From Betaproteobacteria bacterium (GTDB lineage Bacteria > Pseudomonadota > Gammaproteobacteria > Burkholderiales > Usitatibacteraceae), in the NCBI GenBank assembly GCA_016720855.1, contig JADKJU010000001.1, forward strand, positions 861,501 through 925,500: a stretch of 64,000 bases of DNA. Direction: 5' to 3'. How positions within the stretch are numbered: the stretch's first letter is position 1; each line of letters begins with the position of its first letter. The position numbers and the translations under genes were made by a program. A model generated the notes under the pieces. That model was not told where the DNA came from, did no database searches, and saw nothing but the letters and a program-made list of their open reading frames with translations. Below, in pieces: positions 1-9,888 of this stretch.

Positions 1-105
1 CCCGATTCTACCTCCGCTCCGCCAGCCGAACGTCTGGGGATAATGACTTGATGCCCCTGTCCCTCACCCACTTCTGCTGCGAGTTGTTCGCCCAGGACGG
101 CTCCG

Positions 106-2475
106 TCAGGGAGCACTACGCGCTTTGCGCTCGCTCCAGTAGCGCCGCCGCTCCCCGGCCTGGCTGCGAAGGACGATCGGCTGCCCGGCCACCCCGGGCA
201 GTTCCACGCGCAGGGCCCCGAGCAGATCGGTGCGCAGGATCTCGATGCCGCGATCCCGATAGCGCGCCTCGACCACGGGCGAAGGATGGCGAAACCGGTT
301 GCGCCACCCCGCCGCGATGAGCGCCGCATCGGGCGACACGGCGGCGATGAATTCCGGCGTGGACGACGTGCGCGAACCATGGTGCGGGACGAGAAGCACA
401 TCGGCGCGCAGCCGTTCGCGCGAGCGCGACAGGAGTTCCGATTCCGCAAGCCGCTCGATGTCGGCCGTGAGCAGCATCGAGCCGGCCGCCGCGTCCACCC
501 GGATCACGCACGAGCGATCGTTCTCCCGTCGCTGGCGATCCCGCAGCGCTTCGGCCGAAGGATGCAGCACTTCGAAGGCCACGCCGTCCCAGTCCCAGCG
601 CGTTCCCGCTGTACAGGGCCCCGAATCGGGGGCGAGCCCATGGCGCTCGTCGACCTCGTCGAGCGGCGAGAGCATCCAGGTCGGTGCGCGCGAGCGTGCG
701 ACGGATGCCGCGCCTCCCGCGTGGTCGTCGTCGGCATGCGTGATGACGATCCCGTCGAGACGGCGCACGCCCTCGCCCCGAAGATACGGCACGACGATGC
801 GGCTGCCGCTGTCCGAGTCCGCGCTCCACGAGGGACCGGCGTCGTAGGCGAGCGCGTGGGTGGCGGTGCGCACCACGACGGCAAGCCCCTGCCCCACGTC
901 GAGGATGTCGATCCACGCTTCGCCAGTGCCGGGCGCGGGGGCCCGGAAGAAAGCGAGCGGCAGCAGGAGCGCAAAGCCCGCCATGCGCAACGGAATGCCC
1001 CGCGGCCCGAGAAGCAGGAGCACGCCCCCCACGGCGCAGGCCACGGCTGCCATCGGCGGGTCCGCATTCTCCGCAACTGCCCACGGAAGGCTCGCCAACC
1101 CCTCCAGCGGAATCATCGCCAGTTCCATCAGCGCATGGGCGGGCACGAGGAGCACCGGCAGCGGCAGCAGCGCCCCGGCCAGCGTGAGGGGCACGATGAC
1201 GAGGCTCACCAGCGGGATGGCGAACGCATTGGCCAGCGGCGAGACGAGCGAGACCTCCCCGAAGAGGGAAGCAAGAAATGGCCAGAGCGCGAGCGTCACT
1301 GCCGCCTGCGTGGTGACCGCCTCGCGCACCTTGCCCGGCCGGCCGGCGCGCAGCGCGAAGGCGAAGAAGATCGCGCCCACCGCGCCGAAGGAGAGCCAGA
1401 ACCCGGGCGACAGCACGGCCCATGGGTCGAGGAGGAGGACGGCCAGCATCGCGACGGCCAGCACGCGCGAGGGCGAACCCAGCCGGTCGGCAAGCAGGCA
1501 ACCCGCGGCGACGGCGAGCATCAGGAACGTGCGCTGCGCGGGCACATCGAATCCGGCCAGCAGCGTGTAGGCCGCCGCCGCGACGACACCGGCCACGGCG
1601 CCTGCCTTGCGCGCGGGGACCACGAGCGCGAATCCCGGGATGCGCACCCACAGGAAGGCCATGATGGCGAAGGTCAGGCTCGCGAACATCGTGACGTGCA
1701 GCCCCGAGATGCTCACCAGGTGGCCCACGCCCGTGCGCCAGAACACCTCCCAGTCCCCGGTGGCGATGGCGTCCTGGTCGCCGATGGCAAGCGCCACCAG
1801 CACCCCCGCGAAACGCCTTTCGCCGAGCCCGGCGCGCATGGATTCGCGGATGTCGCCGCGCAGGCGATGCAGGCTCTGCGGCCAGCCCATCGCATGCTCC
1901 GCGAGGCGAATGGGCGAAGGTGCCGTCCGTACATACCCGGTGGCGCGGATGCCCCGCTCCAGCGCCCACGGCTCGAAATCGAATCCGTGCGGGTTGGCCA
2001 GGCCACGCGGGCGCTTGAGCCGCACCGTGAGCCGCCACCGCTCGCCGGCGCGGATATCCGGCGGCGGCAGGATTTCGCCCCCGCCCGTCCCGCGCGAGCC
2101 GTACCACATGACCGACAATCGCGAGGGAACCGCGGCCCCCGCGGTGGCGATGCGGTCGGGAGCGAAGAGGAAGCGCGTGCCCCGCTCTCCCGGCTGCGGC
2201 AGGCCGGAGACGATTCCGTCGATTTCGATGTCACGCCCCTCCCAGGCCCGCGGAAGCTCGTCGGCGAGCCGCTCCTGCGCCCGCCATGCCGCCAGGTCGT
2301 GCCCGGCGACGAATCCCGCCACCGCCACGAGCAACGCGCGCGCCAGGCCGCTTGAACACAACCGCGAGGCGAGCGCCGACGCCACGGCCAGCCCGAGGAA
2401 TCGAGTGTCCGGCAGCACCGCCTCCTGCTGGAGGAAGGCAGTGCCCGCCGCGAAAAAGGCGACAAAGAGGCGCAA
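106..2475 (-). CDS. comEC: ComEC/Rec2 family DNA uptake channel protein
   Basis: This inner-membrane protein is expected to carry single-stranded DNA into the cytoplasm during natural transformation. The 789 residues show the usual three parts: an N-terminal hydrophobic and OB-like region (about 1-190), a polytopic competence domain (about 210-490) and a C-terminal metallo-beta-lactamase-like domain (about 515-760). The last domain contains DVGQGLAVVV, THADDDHAGG and VPHHGS, which match the metal-binding motifs of the family. The predicted start is TTG without a clear ribosome site, so the exact N-terminus is uncertain. Length is normal for betaproteobacterial ComEC. The gene points away from the DUF2062 gene. 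The first 105 bases of the window, beyond its stop codon, hold nothing I can assign. Confidence 0.93.
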   Translation of the reverse strand: MRLFVAFFAAGTAFLQQEAVLPDTRFLGLAVASALASRLCSSGLARALLVAVAGFVAGHDLAAWRAQERLADELPRAWEGRDIEIDGIVSGLPQPGERGTRFLFAPDRIATAGAAVPSRLSVMWYGSRGTGGGEILPPPDIRAGERWRLTVRLKRPRGLANPHGFDFEPWALERGIRATGYVRTAPSPIRLAEHAMGWPQSLHRLRGDIRESMRAGLGERRFAGVLVALAIGDQDAIATGDWEVFWRTGVGHLVSISGLHVTMFASLTFAIMAFLWVRIPGFALVVPARKAGAVAGVVAAAAYTLLAGFDVPAQRTFLMLAVAAGCLLADRLGSPSRVLAVAMLAVLLLDPWAVLSPGFWLSFGAVGAIFFAFALRAGRPGKVREAVTTQAAVTLALWPFLASLFGEVSLVSPLANAFAIPLVSLVIVPLTLAGALLPLPVLLVPAHALMELAMIPLEGLASLPWAVAENADPPMAAVACAVGGVLLLLGPRGIPLRMAGFALLLPLAFFRAPAPGTGEAWIDILDVGQGLAVVVRTATHALAYDAGPSWSADSDSGSRIVVPYLRGEGVRRLDGIVITHADDDHAGGAASVARSRAPTWMLSPLDEVDERHGLAPDSGPCTAGTRWDWDGVAFEVLHPSAEALRDRQRRENDRSCVIRVDAAAGSMLLTADIERLAESELLSRSRERLRADVLLVPHHGSRTSSTPEFIAAVSPDAALIAAGWRNRFRHPSPVVEARYRDRGIEILRTDLLGALRVELPGVAGQPIVLRSQAGERRRYWSERKARSAP

Positions 2476-2561
2476 GGGCGGATGGGGGCAGCGGGGTGGT
2501 CAGGGAGAAAAGCGCCGCTACGCTAGAATCCTTGAACGCGCCACCCCGTCGGCGCGCCGAC

Positions 2562-3119
2562 ATGCTCCGACGCAAACTCAGGGAAAAACTCCCCACTCCC
2601 GAAAGCATCCGCGCGCACCGCTGGCTGCAATGGTGCGCGCCGGTGCTGTCACACCCTCGCCTGTGGCACCTGCACCGCCGGGCTGTGGCTCTCGGGGTGG
2701 CCATCGGGCTGGTGACCGGCCTCATCCCCGGTCCCGTGCAGATGCTGCTCGCCGCCCTCATCGCGATCCCGCTGCGGGCCAACATCCCGGCCGCGATCTT
2801 CACGACCCTCTACACGAACCCCCTCACCTTCGTGCCGCTCTACATCCTCGCCTACAACATCGGCCGCCTGGTAACGGGCGATTCCGCGCCGCTCGTGGTG
2901 CCGCCCGACATCGGATGGAGCTGGGAGGGGCTGAAGCTCCTGTTCCCGAACCTGCTCGCCTGGATCTCGTCGATGGGCGACACGCTCCTCATCGGGCTCG
3001 CCATCCAGTGCACGGTGTTCGCGATCGGCGGATACGCCCTCACGATGATCGCGTGGCGCGTGATCGTCACGCGCGCGTGGCGCACAAGACACGCGCATCG
3101 GGCGAAAGGCCCGACATGA
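2562..3119 (+). CDS. DUF2062 domain membrane protein
   Basis: This 185-residue protein belongs to the DUF2062 family of small inner-membrane proteins of unknown function. Hydrophobic stretches lie at about 45-75, 85-105 and 150-172, and family-like features include the LTFVPLYILAYNIG segment. The ATG at 2562 was chosen because the frame upstream runs antisense through comEC and has no protein-like composition. The stop codon overlaps the next start (ATGA), so it is probably translated together with the glycosylase downstream. A TAGAAT hexamer at about 2524 could be its -10 box, but I see no good -35. Confidence 0.8.
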   Translation: MLRRKLREKLPTPESIRAHRWLQWCAPVLSHPRLWHLHRRAVALGVAIGLVTGLIPGPVQMLLAALIAIPLRANIPAAIFTTLYTNPLTFVPLYILAYNIGRLVTGDSAPLVVPPDIGWSWEGLKLLFPNLLAWISSMGDTLLIGLAIQCTVFAIGGYALTMIAWRVIVTRAWRTRHAHRAKGPT

Positions 3120-3733
3120 AGCCGCGCTACTGGGACGAGGCCAAGGGGCACCTGTCGAAAAAGGACAAGGTCCTGCGCGCAATCATCCGCGCGCACCCGG
3201 ACGCCAATCTGCAAACGCGCGGCGACGCCTTCCGCACGCTCGCGCGCTCCATCGTCGGGCAGCAGATCTCGGTGAAGGCGGCGCAGGCGGTGTGGGACCG
3301 CTTCGAGGCCGCGTCGGGAATGATGGTGCCGGCATCCGTCGTCGCACTGGAAGAGGAGGCGATGCGCGCTGCGGGCCTTTCGCGCATGAAGGTCGCCTAC
3401 CTCAAGGACCTGGCAGGCCGTTTCCACGCAGGCGTGCTTCGGCCCCGCCGCTGGGCGCGCATGGAAGACGAGGCGGTGATCGCCGACCTCGTGCAGGTGA
3501 AGGGCATCGGCCGGTGGAGCGTCGAGATGTTCCTCATCTTCCATCTCATGCGCCCCGACGTGCTGCCGGTGGGCGACCTCGGCCTGCAGCGCGCCATGGA
3601 GCGCCACTACAACGCGGGCGCGGCGCTCACGAAGCAAGGCATGCGCGAAATCGCGAGGCCCTGGCAGCCGTGGAGCTCGGTCGCCACGTGGTACCTGTGG
3701 CGTTCGCTCGACCCCGTGCCGGTGGAGTATTAG
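3116..3733 (+). CDS. DNA-3-methyladenine glycosylase, AlkA/HhH-GPD type
   Basis: The 205-residue protein is a helix-hairpin-helix GPD base-excision glycosylase, expected to remove alkylated purines such as 3-methyladenine. Visible landmarks are the SIVGQQISVKAA helix near residues 44-56, the hairpin VKGIGRWSVEMFLIF near 128-142 and the downstream aspartate in PVGDLGLQRAM near 150, the catalytic position in this family. It lacks the extra N-terminal domain of E. coli AlkA and resembles the short form common in proteobacteria. It overlaps the DUF2062 stop by four bases and is followed one base later by an acetyltransferase gene, so the three are probably one operon. Confidence 0.88.
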   Translation: MKPRYWDEAKGHLSKKDKVLRAIIRAHPDANLQTRGDAFRTLARSIVGQQISVKAAQAVWDRFEAASGMMVPASVVALEEEAMRAAGLSRMKVAYLKDLAGRFHAGVLRPRRWARMEDEAVIADLVQVKGIGRWSVEMFLIFHLMRPDVLPVGDLGLQRAMERHYNAGAALTKQGMREIARPWQPWSSVATWYLWRSLDPVPVEY

Positions 3734-3734
3734 C

Positions 3735-4274
3735 GTGGATACCCTTCGTCTGGTCACGCCCTGTGCTGCGCACAAGGACTCCTACCGGGCCCTCGTGGCC
3801 GAGTTCACGCAGCGCGGCGAGCCGCTGATTCCGTTCCCGCTCTCCTTCCCCCACGAGAACTTCGAGGCGTTCCTCGCGCAGCTCGCCGGGTGCGCGCGGG
3901 GCATCGGCATCCCCGAAGGCTTCGTGCCGCATTCCACCTTCTGGCTGGTGCGGGGCGCCGAGGTGGTCGGGGTGTCGAACCTGCGGCACCGGCTGACCGG
4001 GAAGCTGCTCGTCGAGGGCGGGCACATCGGTTATGGCATCCGCCCCACCGCCCGCGGGCAGGGGCTGGCGGCCGCGATCCTGCAGCTCACGCTCACCAGG
4101 GCCGCCCAGCGCGGCATCCGCCGTGTCCTGCTCACCTGCGCGAAGGAAAACGTTGCATCCTCGGCGGTGATCGCGGGCAACGGAGGGCGGCTCGAGTCGG
4201 AGGCTTTCGTCGAATCGCGCGGCGAGGTGGTGCAGCGCTGGTGGATCGACATCCAGGAGGAAGGCGCAGCCTAG
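3735..4274 (+). CDS. GNAT family N-acetyltransferase
   Basis: This 179-residue protein fits the GNAT acetyl-CoA-dependent acetyltransferase fold. The segment IGYGIRPTARGQGLAAAIL near residues 96-114 is the acetyl-CoA pyrophosphate-binding motif A (R/Q-x-x-G-x-G/A). A final strand (VVQRWWIDI) resembles COG3981-type proteins. The substrate cannot be told from sequence. The start is GTG at 3735, one base after the glycosylase stop, which indicates co-translation. It is the last gene of the three-gene rightward group; the next gene points the other way and the 3' ends nearly meet. Confidence 0.82.
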   Translation: MDTLRLVTPCAAHKDSYRALVAEFTQRGEPLIPFPLSFPHENFEAFLAQLAGCARGIGIPEGFVPHSTFWLVRGAEVVGVSNLRHRLTGKLLVEGGHIGYGIRPTARGQGLAAAILQLTLTRAAQRGIRRVLLTCAKENVASSAVIAGNGGRLESEAFVESRGEVVQRWWIDIQEEGAA

Positions 4275-4286
4275 GAGGCACCCACC

Positions 4287-5093
4287 CTAGCGCTGCTGCA
4301 GGCGACGCTTCTGCTCCTCCAGGTACTGCCGGTACTCGCGTTCGCGCGCCTCGCGTTCCGCCTGCGCGTGGCGCGCGGCGCGCGCGCGCTCCTCCTCGAT
4401 TTCCTGGCGGCGCAGGTACTCCTTCTGCCGGTCCACCTCGCGCTGGGCCGCACGCACGCGCTCCTGCTCCGTGCGTTGTACCTGCGCCTCCTCGCGCAGC
4501 TTCTCGTTCTTCGCGCGGCTCTCCAGGCTTGCGCGCGCGGCCTCGCTCTGGACCGCGCGCAGCTCCTCGGTGCGCCGCCAGCGGTCGTAGTCCACCCGCT
4601 CGCGCGCCACGCGCTGCTGCTCGTTGCGGCTGCGCGCAGTCTCGCTCGCCTCGTCCTGCCGCGCCTTGTAGTCGCGGATGCGTTCCGCATCCAGGTCGGC
4701 CTTGCGCCTGGTGTTCTCCTTTTCCATCGCGAGGCGCTCCTCCTCCATCCGCAGGCGCTCCTTGTCGTTCGAGTGGTTCATCCAGATGCCACTGGCGGCA
4801 ACAACGAGGATGCCCAGGCCGATGGCCGGCGCGAACCAGGCGGGGCGCGATCCGGTTCCGGCCCCTCCCTGATCCTCGAATGCGGCGAGCTTCGCGTCGT
4901 AGGGTCCGCGCTTGGCGGGAACCGAAAGGGTGACGAAGGCTTCCCTGAGGAGCCGCTCCTCCGCGCGCTTTTCCTCGGCCGATGCCGCGTAGGCGGGGTC
5001 GGCCAACGCCTTCATCTTCCCGTCGAAGGCCAGCCTGGCGATCTGCGCGCTCGCGCTTCGGCCGATGCCCAGGACGTGGTAGTAGTCGTGCAT
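4287..5093 (-). CDS. J-domain-like membrane protein with long coiled coil, no HPD motif
   Basis: The protein (268 residues from the ATG at 5093) begins with MHDYYHVLGIGRSAS, which matches the first helix of DnaJ J-domains. The HPD tripeptide that activates DnaK is missing; the equivalent place reads LADPAY. One membrane helix follows (WFAPAIGLGILVVAASGIW, about 120-138), then about 120 residues of charged coiled coil rich in Arg, Glu and Gln. An alternative ATG lies nine codons upstream at 5120. I prefer 5093 because a GGAG lies just ahead of it and J-domains usually begin at DYY. It is downstream of lolD on the same strand. A J-derived assembly or scaffold protein is likely; a DnaK cochaperone role is doubtful. 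Confidence 0.65.
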   Translation of the reverse strand: MHDYYHVLGIGRSASAQIARLAFDGKMKALADPAYAASAEEKRAEERLLREAFVTLSVPAKRGPYDAKLAAFEDQGGAGTGSRPAWFAPAIGLGILVVAASGIWMNHSNDKERLRMEEERLAMEKENTRRKADLDAERIRDYKARQDEASETARSRNEQQRVARERVDYDRWRRTEELRAVQSEAARASLESRAKNEKLREEAQVQRTEQERVRAAQREVDRQKEYLRRQEIEEERARAARHAQAEREAREREYRQYLEEQKRRLQQR

Positions 5094-5135
5094 CGCGACT
5101 CCGGGTTGTCCGTGCGCCAATTCTAGCGCGCCGTG

Positions 5136-5808
<673 letters not shown>

Positions 5809-5816
<8 letters not shown>

Positions 5817-7053
5817 AGCGCAGCGCCTCGGCCGGATTCACGCGGGCCGCGCGCCAGCTCGGGTAGAGGGTCGCCAGGAACGCGAGGGCGAGGGCCACGC
5901 CCGCCACCATCCCCACGTCCCGCCACTCCAGCTGCGAGGGCAGTTCGCTGATGTAATAGACCTCGCGCGACAGGATCTGGAAGTTGAAGGCATGCTCGAT
6001 CGCGGGCACCACGACATCGATGTTGAGCGACAGGACAACGCCCAGCAACACGCCCAGCGCCGTGCCGATGGTGCCGATGAGGGTTCCCTGCACCATGAAG
6101 ACCTTCATGATCGACCCGGGCGAGGCCCCGAGGGTGCGCAGGATCGCGATGTCCGGGAGCTTGTCGGTTACCACCATCACCAGCGTAGAGACGAGGTTGA
6201 AGGCCGCCACCGCGATGATGAGCGTGAGAATGATGAACATCATCCGCTTCTCGATCTGGATGGCGCGGAAGTAGTTGGCGTTCTGCTGCGTCCAGTCCGT
6301 GACGTAGGCATCCGCGGTGATGGACTTCGAAAGCTCGCGCGCAACTCGCGGCGCCTCGTAGAGGTTCCTCAGCTTCAGGCGCACGCCGCTCGCCGCGTCC
6401 CCCAGCCGGTAGAGCACTTGCGCGTCTTCCATGCGCACCAGAGCCAGCCCGGAGTCGTATTCGTAGTGCCCGACGGAAAAGATCCCGGTCACGCGGAACT
6501 GCTTGAGGCGCGGTACGAGCCCGGCCGGGGTGACCAGCCCCTGCGGCGCGATGAGCGTTACGCGGTCGCCCTTCCGCACGCGCAGCGCGCGCGCCAGGTC
6601 GGCGCCGAGCACGATGCCGAACTCGCCGGGCAGGAGGTCGGACAGCTTGCCGGCCCTCATGTGCGCGCCGATGTCGGCCACCTGATCCTCCATTTCCGGG
6701 ATGACGCCGCGCACGAACACGCCGCGCACCTGCGAGCCCGAGGAGAGGAGCCCCTGGGCCGCCACGAAGGGCGCCGCCGCGACCACCTCGGAATTCGCCT
6801 TCGCGTCGGCCGCCACCTTGCGCCAGTCCACCAGGCCGCCTTCGATGGCCAGCACCTGCAGGTGGGCGGCAACGCCGAGGATCCGCGCACGGATCTCGCG
6901 CTCGAAGCCGTTCATCACCGACATCACCGTGATCAGCGCCGCGATGCCGAGCGCGATGCCCAGCATCGAGACCAGCGAGATGAACGAGATGAAGTGATTG
7001 CGGCGCTTGGCGCGCGTGTAGCGAAGGCCGACGAAGAGCTCGAATGGCTGCAA
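5809..7053 (-). CDS. lolC: Lipoprotein-releasing ABC transporter permease LolC/LolE
   Basis: This is the membrane permease of the Lol system: an N-terminal helix, a large periplasmic domain, and three helices near the C-terminus with an FtsX fold ending in PAEALRYE. The family N-terminus PFELFVGLRYTRAKRR is clear. The open frame continues far upstream without a stop, but only antisense to the next gene. I therefore place the start at a TTG (7053) directly before that motif, giving 414 residues, the usual length. No strong ribosome site is visible, so the start is tentative. A single permease suggests a homodimer or LolF-like arrangement, as no second lolC/E copy follows. Confidence 0.88.
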
Positions 7054-7122
7054 GAACGGGAACCGGGTGGAAAATGGGAGATAAAGGCGACAGACCCCAT
7101 TTATTATCCACGCTTGCCCGCC
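7054..7122. promoter_or_regulatory. Divergent intergenic region of lolC and rpfE-like gene
   Basis: These 69 bases must hold the promoters or leaders of two divergent operons. AT content is higher than around it. On the minus strand a GATAAT hexamer (about 7104-7109) could serve lolC. The stretch 7080-7111 contains the core GACAGACCCCATTT, which resembles small repeated intergenic palindromes of the REP type that I recall from betaproteobacteria. I cannot confirm copies elsewhere from this window. Confidence 0.3.
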
Positions 7123-8121
7123 ATGCCGCTCACCCTCCTCGTCCCCGACCTCCTGCCGCCCGCCGACGCCCCGGATGCGATGAAGGGCCTGCGCCTGCCG
7201 CGGATCGAGACCTGGCTCGCACGCGGTGACCGGGCGCGCGAACCGGGAACCGGCAACGCGTGGCTGCTGCGCCAATGGGGGCTCGACTCGCAGGCGTCGG
7301 TTGCCGCCCTCACCCTGGCCGCCGACGGCGGGCCGCGCGACGGCCTCTGGCTTCGCGCCGACCCCGTCCACCAGCGCATCGACCGCAACGCCCTCGTGCT
7401 CCACGATTCGAGCGTCCTTGCGCTCACGCCGGCCGAAGGGGATGCGGCAGTCGCGGCACTCAACGACTTCTTCGCGGGGGATGGACTCGAATTCTGCGCG
7501 CCCTGCCCGGATCGATGGTATGTCCGCGTGCCGCCGGGAGAATTGCCGCGCACCGTGTCGCTGGACGAGGCCGTCGGGCGCAACCCCTTCGGCATGATTC
7601 CCGAGGGCGGGGAGCGCCTGAAGTGGCCGTCGATCTTCAGCGAGGCGCAGATGCTCCTGGCCAGGCTGCCCTTCAACACGGCGCGGGAAGCCGCGGGCCG
7701 GCCCACGCTCAACGCCGTGTGGTTCTGGGGCGGTGGGGCGTTTCCGGCGGCCTTGCCGCGGCCCTTCGACGACGTGGCCTCGAGCGACGCCCTGGCGCGA
7801 AGCCTCGCCCTGGCCAGCGGTTGTCCTGCACGGCCCCTTCCCGCCGGCCTCGCGCAAATGCCCGCGCGCCATTCCGGCGAATTCCTCGCGGTGGTGGACT
7901 CGCTTCAGGCGCCGTTTCGCCGCGGCGACGCCGAGGAATGGATCGCGGCGGCACGCGTTCTCGAGGAAAGCTGGTTTCCCGACCTCGGCGAGGCCCTGGC
8001 GGCCTTCGGCCGCCTGCGCGTCGTGCTGCCTTCCGAGCGCGACACCGTGATCGTCGACCTCCCTCCAGGGGCGCGATGGCGTCTGTTCAGGCGCACGCGC
8101 CCCCTCGCGAGCCATGCCTGA
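7123..8121 (+). CDS. RpfE-type protein, phosphoglycerate mutase-like regulator
   Basis: The 332-residue protein resembles the COG4255/RpfE family found immediately upstream of recJ in many beta- and gammaproteobacteria. The family is distantly like cofactor-independent phosphoglycerate mutase (for example the GMIPEGGERLKWPSI and LNAVWFWGGG segments), but I do not see the metal-ligand set needed for mutase activity. Its molecular role is unknown; in Xanthomonas the gene sits in the rpf pathogenicity-factor cluster. The start at 7123 follows the divergent gap. Its stop overlaps recJ by eight bases, so the two are probably translated together. Confidence 0.75.
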   Translation: MPLTLLVPDLLPPADAPDAMKGLRLPRIETWLARGDRAREPGTGNAWLLRQWGLDSQASVAALTLAADGGPRDGLWLRADPVHQRIDRNALVLHDSSVLALTPAEGDAAVAALNDFFAGDGLEFCAPCPDRWYVRVPPGELPRTVSLDEAVGRNPFGMIPEGGERLKWPSIFSEAQMLLARLPFNTAREAAGRPTLNAVWFWGGGAFPAALPRPFDDVASSDALARSLALASGCPARPLPAGLAQMPARHSGEFLAVVDSLQAPFRRGDAEEWIAAARVLEESWFPDLGEALAAFGRLRVVLPSERDTVIVDLPPGARWRLFRRTRPLASHA

Positions 8122-9802
8122 CATCGTCGAACGGTCCGTCGACCCGAACGCCTGCGCCCGGCTCGTCGCCGGCGGCATCGATCCCCGGCTCGCGCGACTC
8201 TTCGCCGCCCGGGGCGTGAACGAGGCAACGGAACTCTCCGCCGCCTTGCCGGGCCTCGTGCCTCCCGGCGCCCTCTCCCAGGCCCGGGAAGCCGCTGCGC
8301 TCCTGGCCGACGCGATCGAGGCGGGCACCCGCATCCTCATCGTGGCCGACTACGATGCGGACGGTGCCACCGCGTGCGCCGTCGGCCTGCGCGCGCTGCG
8401 GGCGATGGGGGCATCCATCGACTTCCTCGTTCCCGACCGCTTCCGCTTCGGCTACGGGCTCACGCCCGAGATCGTGCGCCTGGCCGCCGAACGCTCGCCC
8501 GGCCTCCTCGTCACCGTGGACAACGGCATCGCCTCCGCCGAGGGCGTGGCGGAGGCCAACCGCCTGGGAATGCGCGTCCTCGTCACCGACCACCACCTGC
8601 CGGGCGACGTTCGGCCCGATGCCGCGTGCATCGTGAACCCCAACCAGGCCGGGTGCGGCTTCCCGAGCAAGGCCCTCGCAGGCGTCGGCGTGATCTTCTA
8701 CGTGATGATGGCGCTGCGCGCGGAGCTTCGGCGACGCGGCGCGTTCGCTGCGCGCGCGGAACCGAACCTCGCTGCCCTCCTCGACCTGGTGGCGCTGGGC
8801 ACCGTGGCCGACGTCGTGAAGCTCGACGCCAACAACCGCATCCTCGTGGCGCAGGGGCTGGCCAGGATCCGCGCGGGGGAAGCCTGCGCCGGAGTCCGGG
8901 CCCTGATGGCCGTTGCCGGCAGGGAACCACGGCGCGCCGGGGGCTACGACCTGGGCTTTGTCGTGGGCCCTCGCCTCAATGCGGCCGGCCGCCTCGAGGA
9001 CATGTCCCTGGGCATCGAGTGCCTTGCCACGGACGACGAGGGCGTGGCCATCCGTCTGGCCGGCAGGCTCGACGAGCTCAACCGCGAGCGGCGCGAGATC
9101 GAGGCGGGGATGCAGGAATCCGCCCTCGCGATGCTCTCCGGCGTCGATCCCGGGAACGGCTGGTCGCTCACGGTTCACCGGCCGGAATGGCACGCGGGCG
9201 TCGTGGGTCTCCTGGCCTCGCGGCTCAAGGATCGGTTCCACCGCCCGGTGTTCGCGTTCGCCCTCGAAGCCGGGGGAAGACTCAAGGGCTCCGGGCGCTC
9301 GATCGCCGGGCTCAACCTGCGCGATGCGCTCGACCTCGTTTCCAAGCGCGCCCCCGGCGTGATCGAGCGCTTCGGCGGACACGCGGCCGCGGCAGGGGCG
9401 ACCCTGCACGAAGGGGCCCTGGAAGCCTTCGGCGCCGCGTTCGAAGCCGTGGCACGCGAACTCCTCTGCCCGGCCGATCTCGAACAACGCATCGAAACCG
9501 ACGGGACGCTCGCCGCGACCGACATCACCTTCGACTTCGCCGCCGAGCTGCGCCGCCTTGTCTGGGGACAGGGGTTCCCCGAGCCGAGGTTCGCCGGACG
9601 CTTTCTCGTCGAGGCCCAGCGCATCGTGGGCCTCAAGCACACCCGCCTCACCCTCGGCCTGGGATCGCGCCACTTCACCGCCATGCGCTTCGGGGACACC
9701 GGGCCCTTCCCCGCCGCCATCGACGCGGTCTACCGCCTCGACGTCAATGAATTCAACGGCACCGAGTCGCTGCAGCTCATCGTCGAGCACTGGAGCGCGT
9801 AG
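8114..9802 (+). CDS. recJ: Single-stranded-DNA-specific exonuclease RecJ
   Basis: RecJ is the 5'-3' single-strand exonuclease of recombination, base excision and mismatch repair. The DHH phosphoesterase motifs are visible: DYDADGATA (near residue 77), VDNGIAS, TDHHLPG and the C-terminal DHHA1 part with GFVVGPRLNAAGRLEDM and GGHAAAAGATL. The length of 562 residues is normal. The ATG at 8114 lies inside the end of the rpfE-like gene. prfB follows 86 bases later behind its own TATAAT box. Confidence 0.95.
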   Translation: MPDIVERSVDPNACARLVAGGIDPRLARLFAARGVNEATELSAALPGLVPPGALSQAREAAALLADAIEAGTRILIVADYDADGATACAVGLRALRAMGASIDFLVPDRFRFGYGLTPEIVRLAAERSPGLLVTVDNGIASAEGVAEANRLGMRVLVTDHHLPGDVRPDAACIVNPNQAGCGFPSKALAGVGVIFYVMMALRAELRRRGAFAARAEPNLAALLDLVALGTVADVVKLDANNRILVAQGLARIRAGEACAGVRALMAVAGREPRRAGGYDLGFVVGPRLNAAGRLEDMSLGIECLATDDEGVAIRLAGRLDELNRERREIEAGMQESALAMLSGVDPGNGWSLTVHRPEWHAGVVGLLASRLKDRFHRPVFAFALEAGGRLKGSGRSIAGLNLRDALDLVSKRAPGVIERFGGHAAAAGATLHEGALEAFGAAFEAVARELLCPADLEQRIETDGTLAATDITFDFAAELRRLVWGQGFPEPRFAGRFLVEAQRIVGLKHTRLTLGLGSRHFTAMRFGDTGPFPAAIDAVYRLDVNEFNGTESLQLIVEHWSA

Positions 9803-9853
9803 CGCCTCGCCCCTTCGCCGCCCATCGCACGCGCTGGCGCCATCGTGCCCCGG

Positions 9854-9859
9854 TATAAT
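9854..9859 (+). promoter_or_regulatory. Candidate -10 box for prfB-lysS
   Basis: A perfect TATAAT lies 30 bases before the prfB ATG in the recJ-prfB gap. No convincing -35 hexamer sits 16-18 bases upstream, so this may be a weak or activator-assisted promoter. Confidence 0.4.
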
Positions 9860-9888
9860 CGACCGTTTACCGAATCGAAGACGCCCGC

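Noticed and set aside
286..2355. Long plus-strand frame opposite comEC
   Set aside because: High-GC antisense shadow rich in Arg, His and Gln with no domain; comEC motifs are on the other strand.
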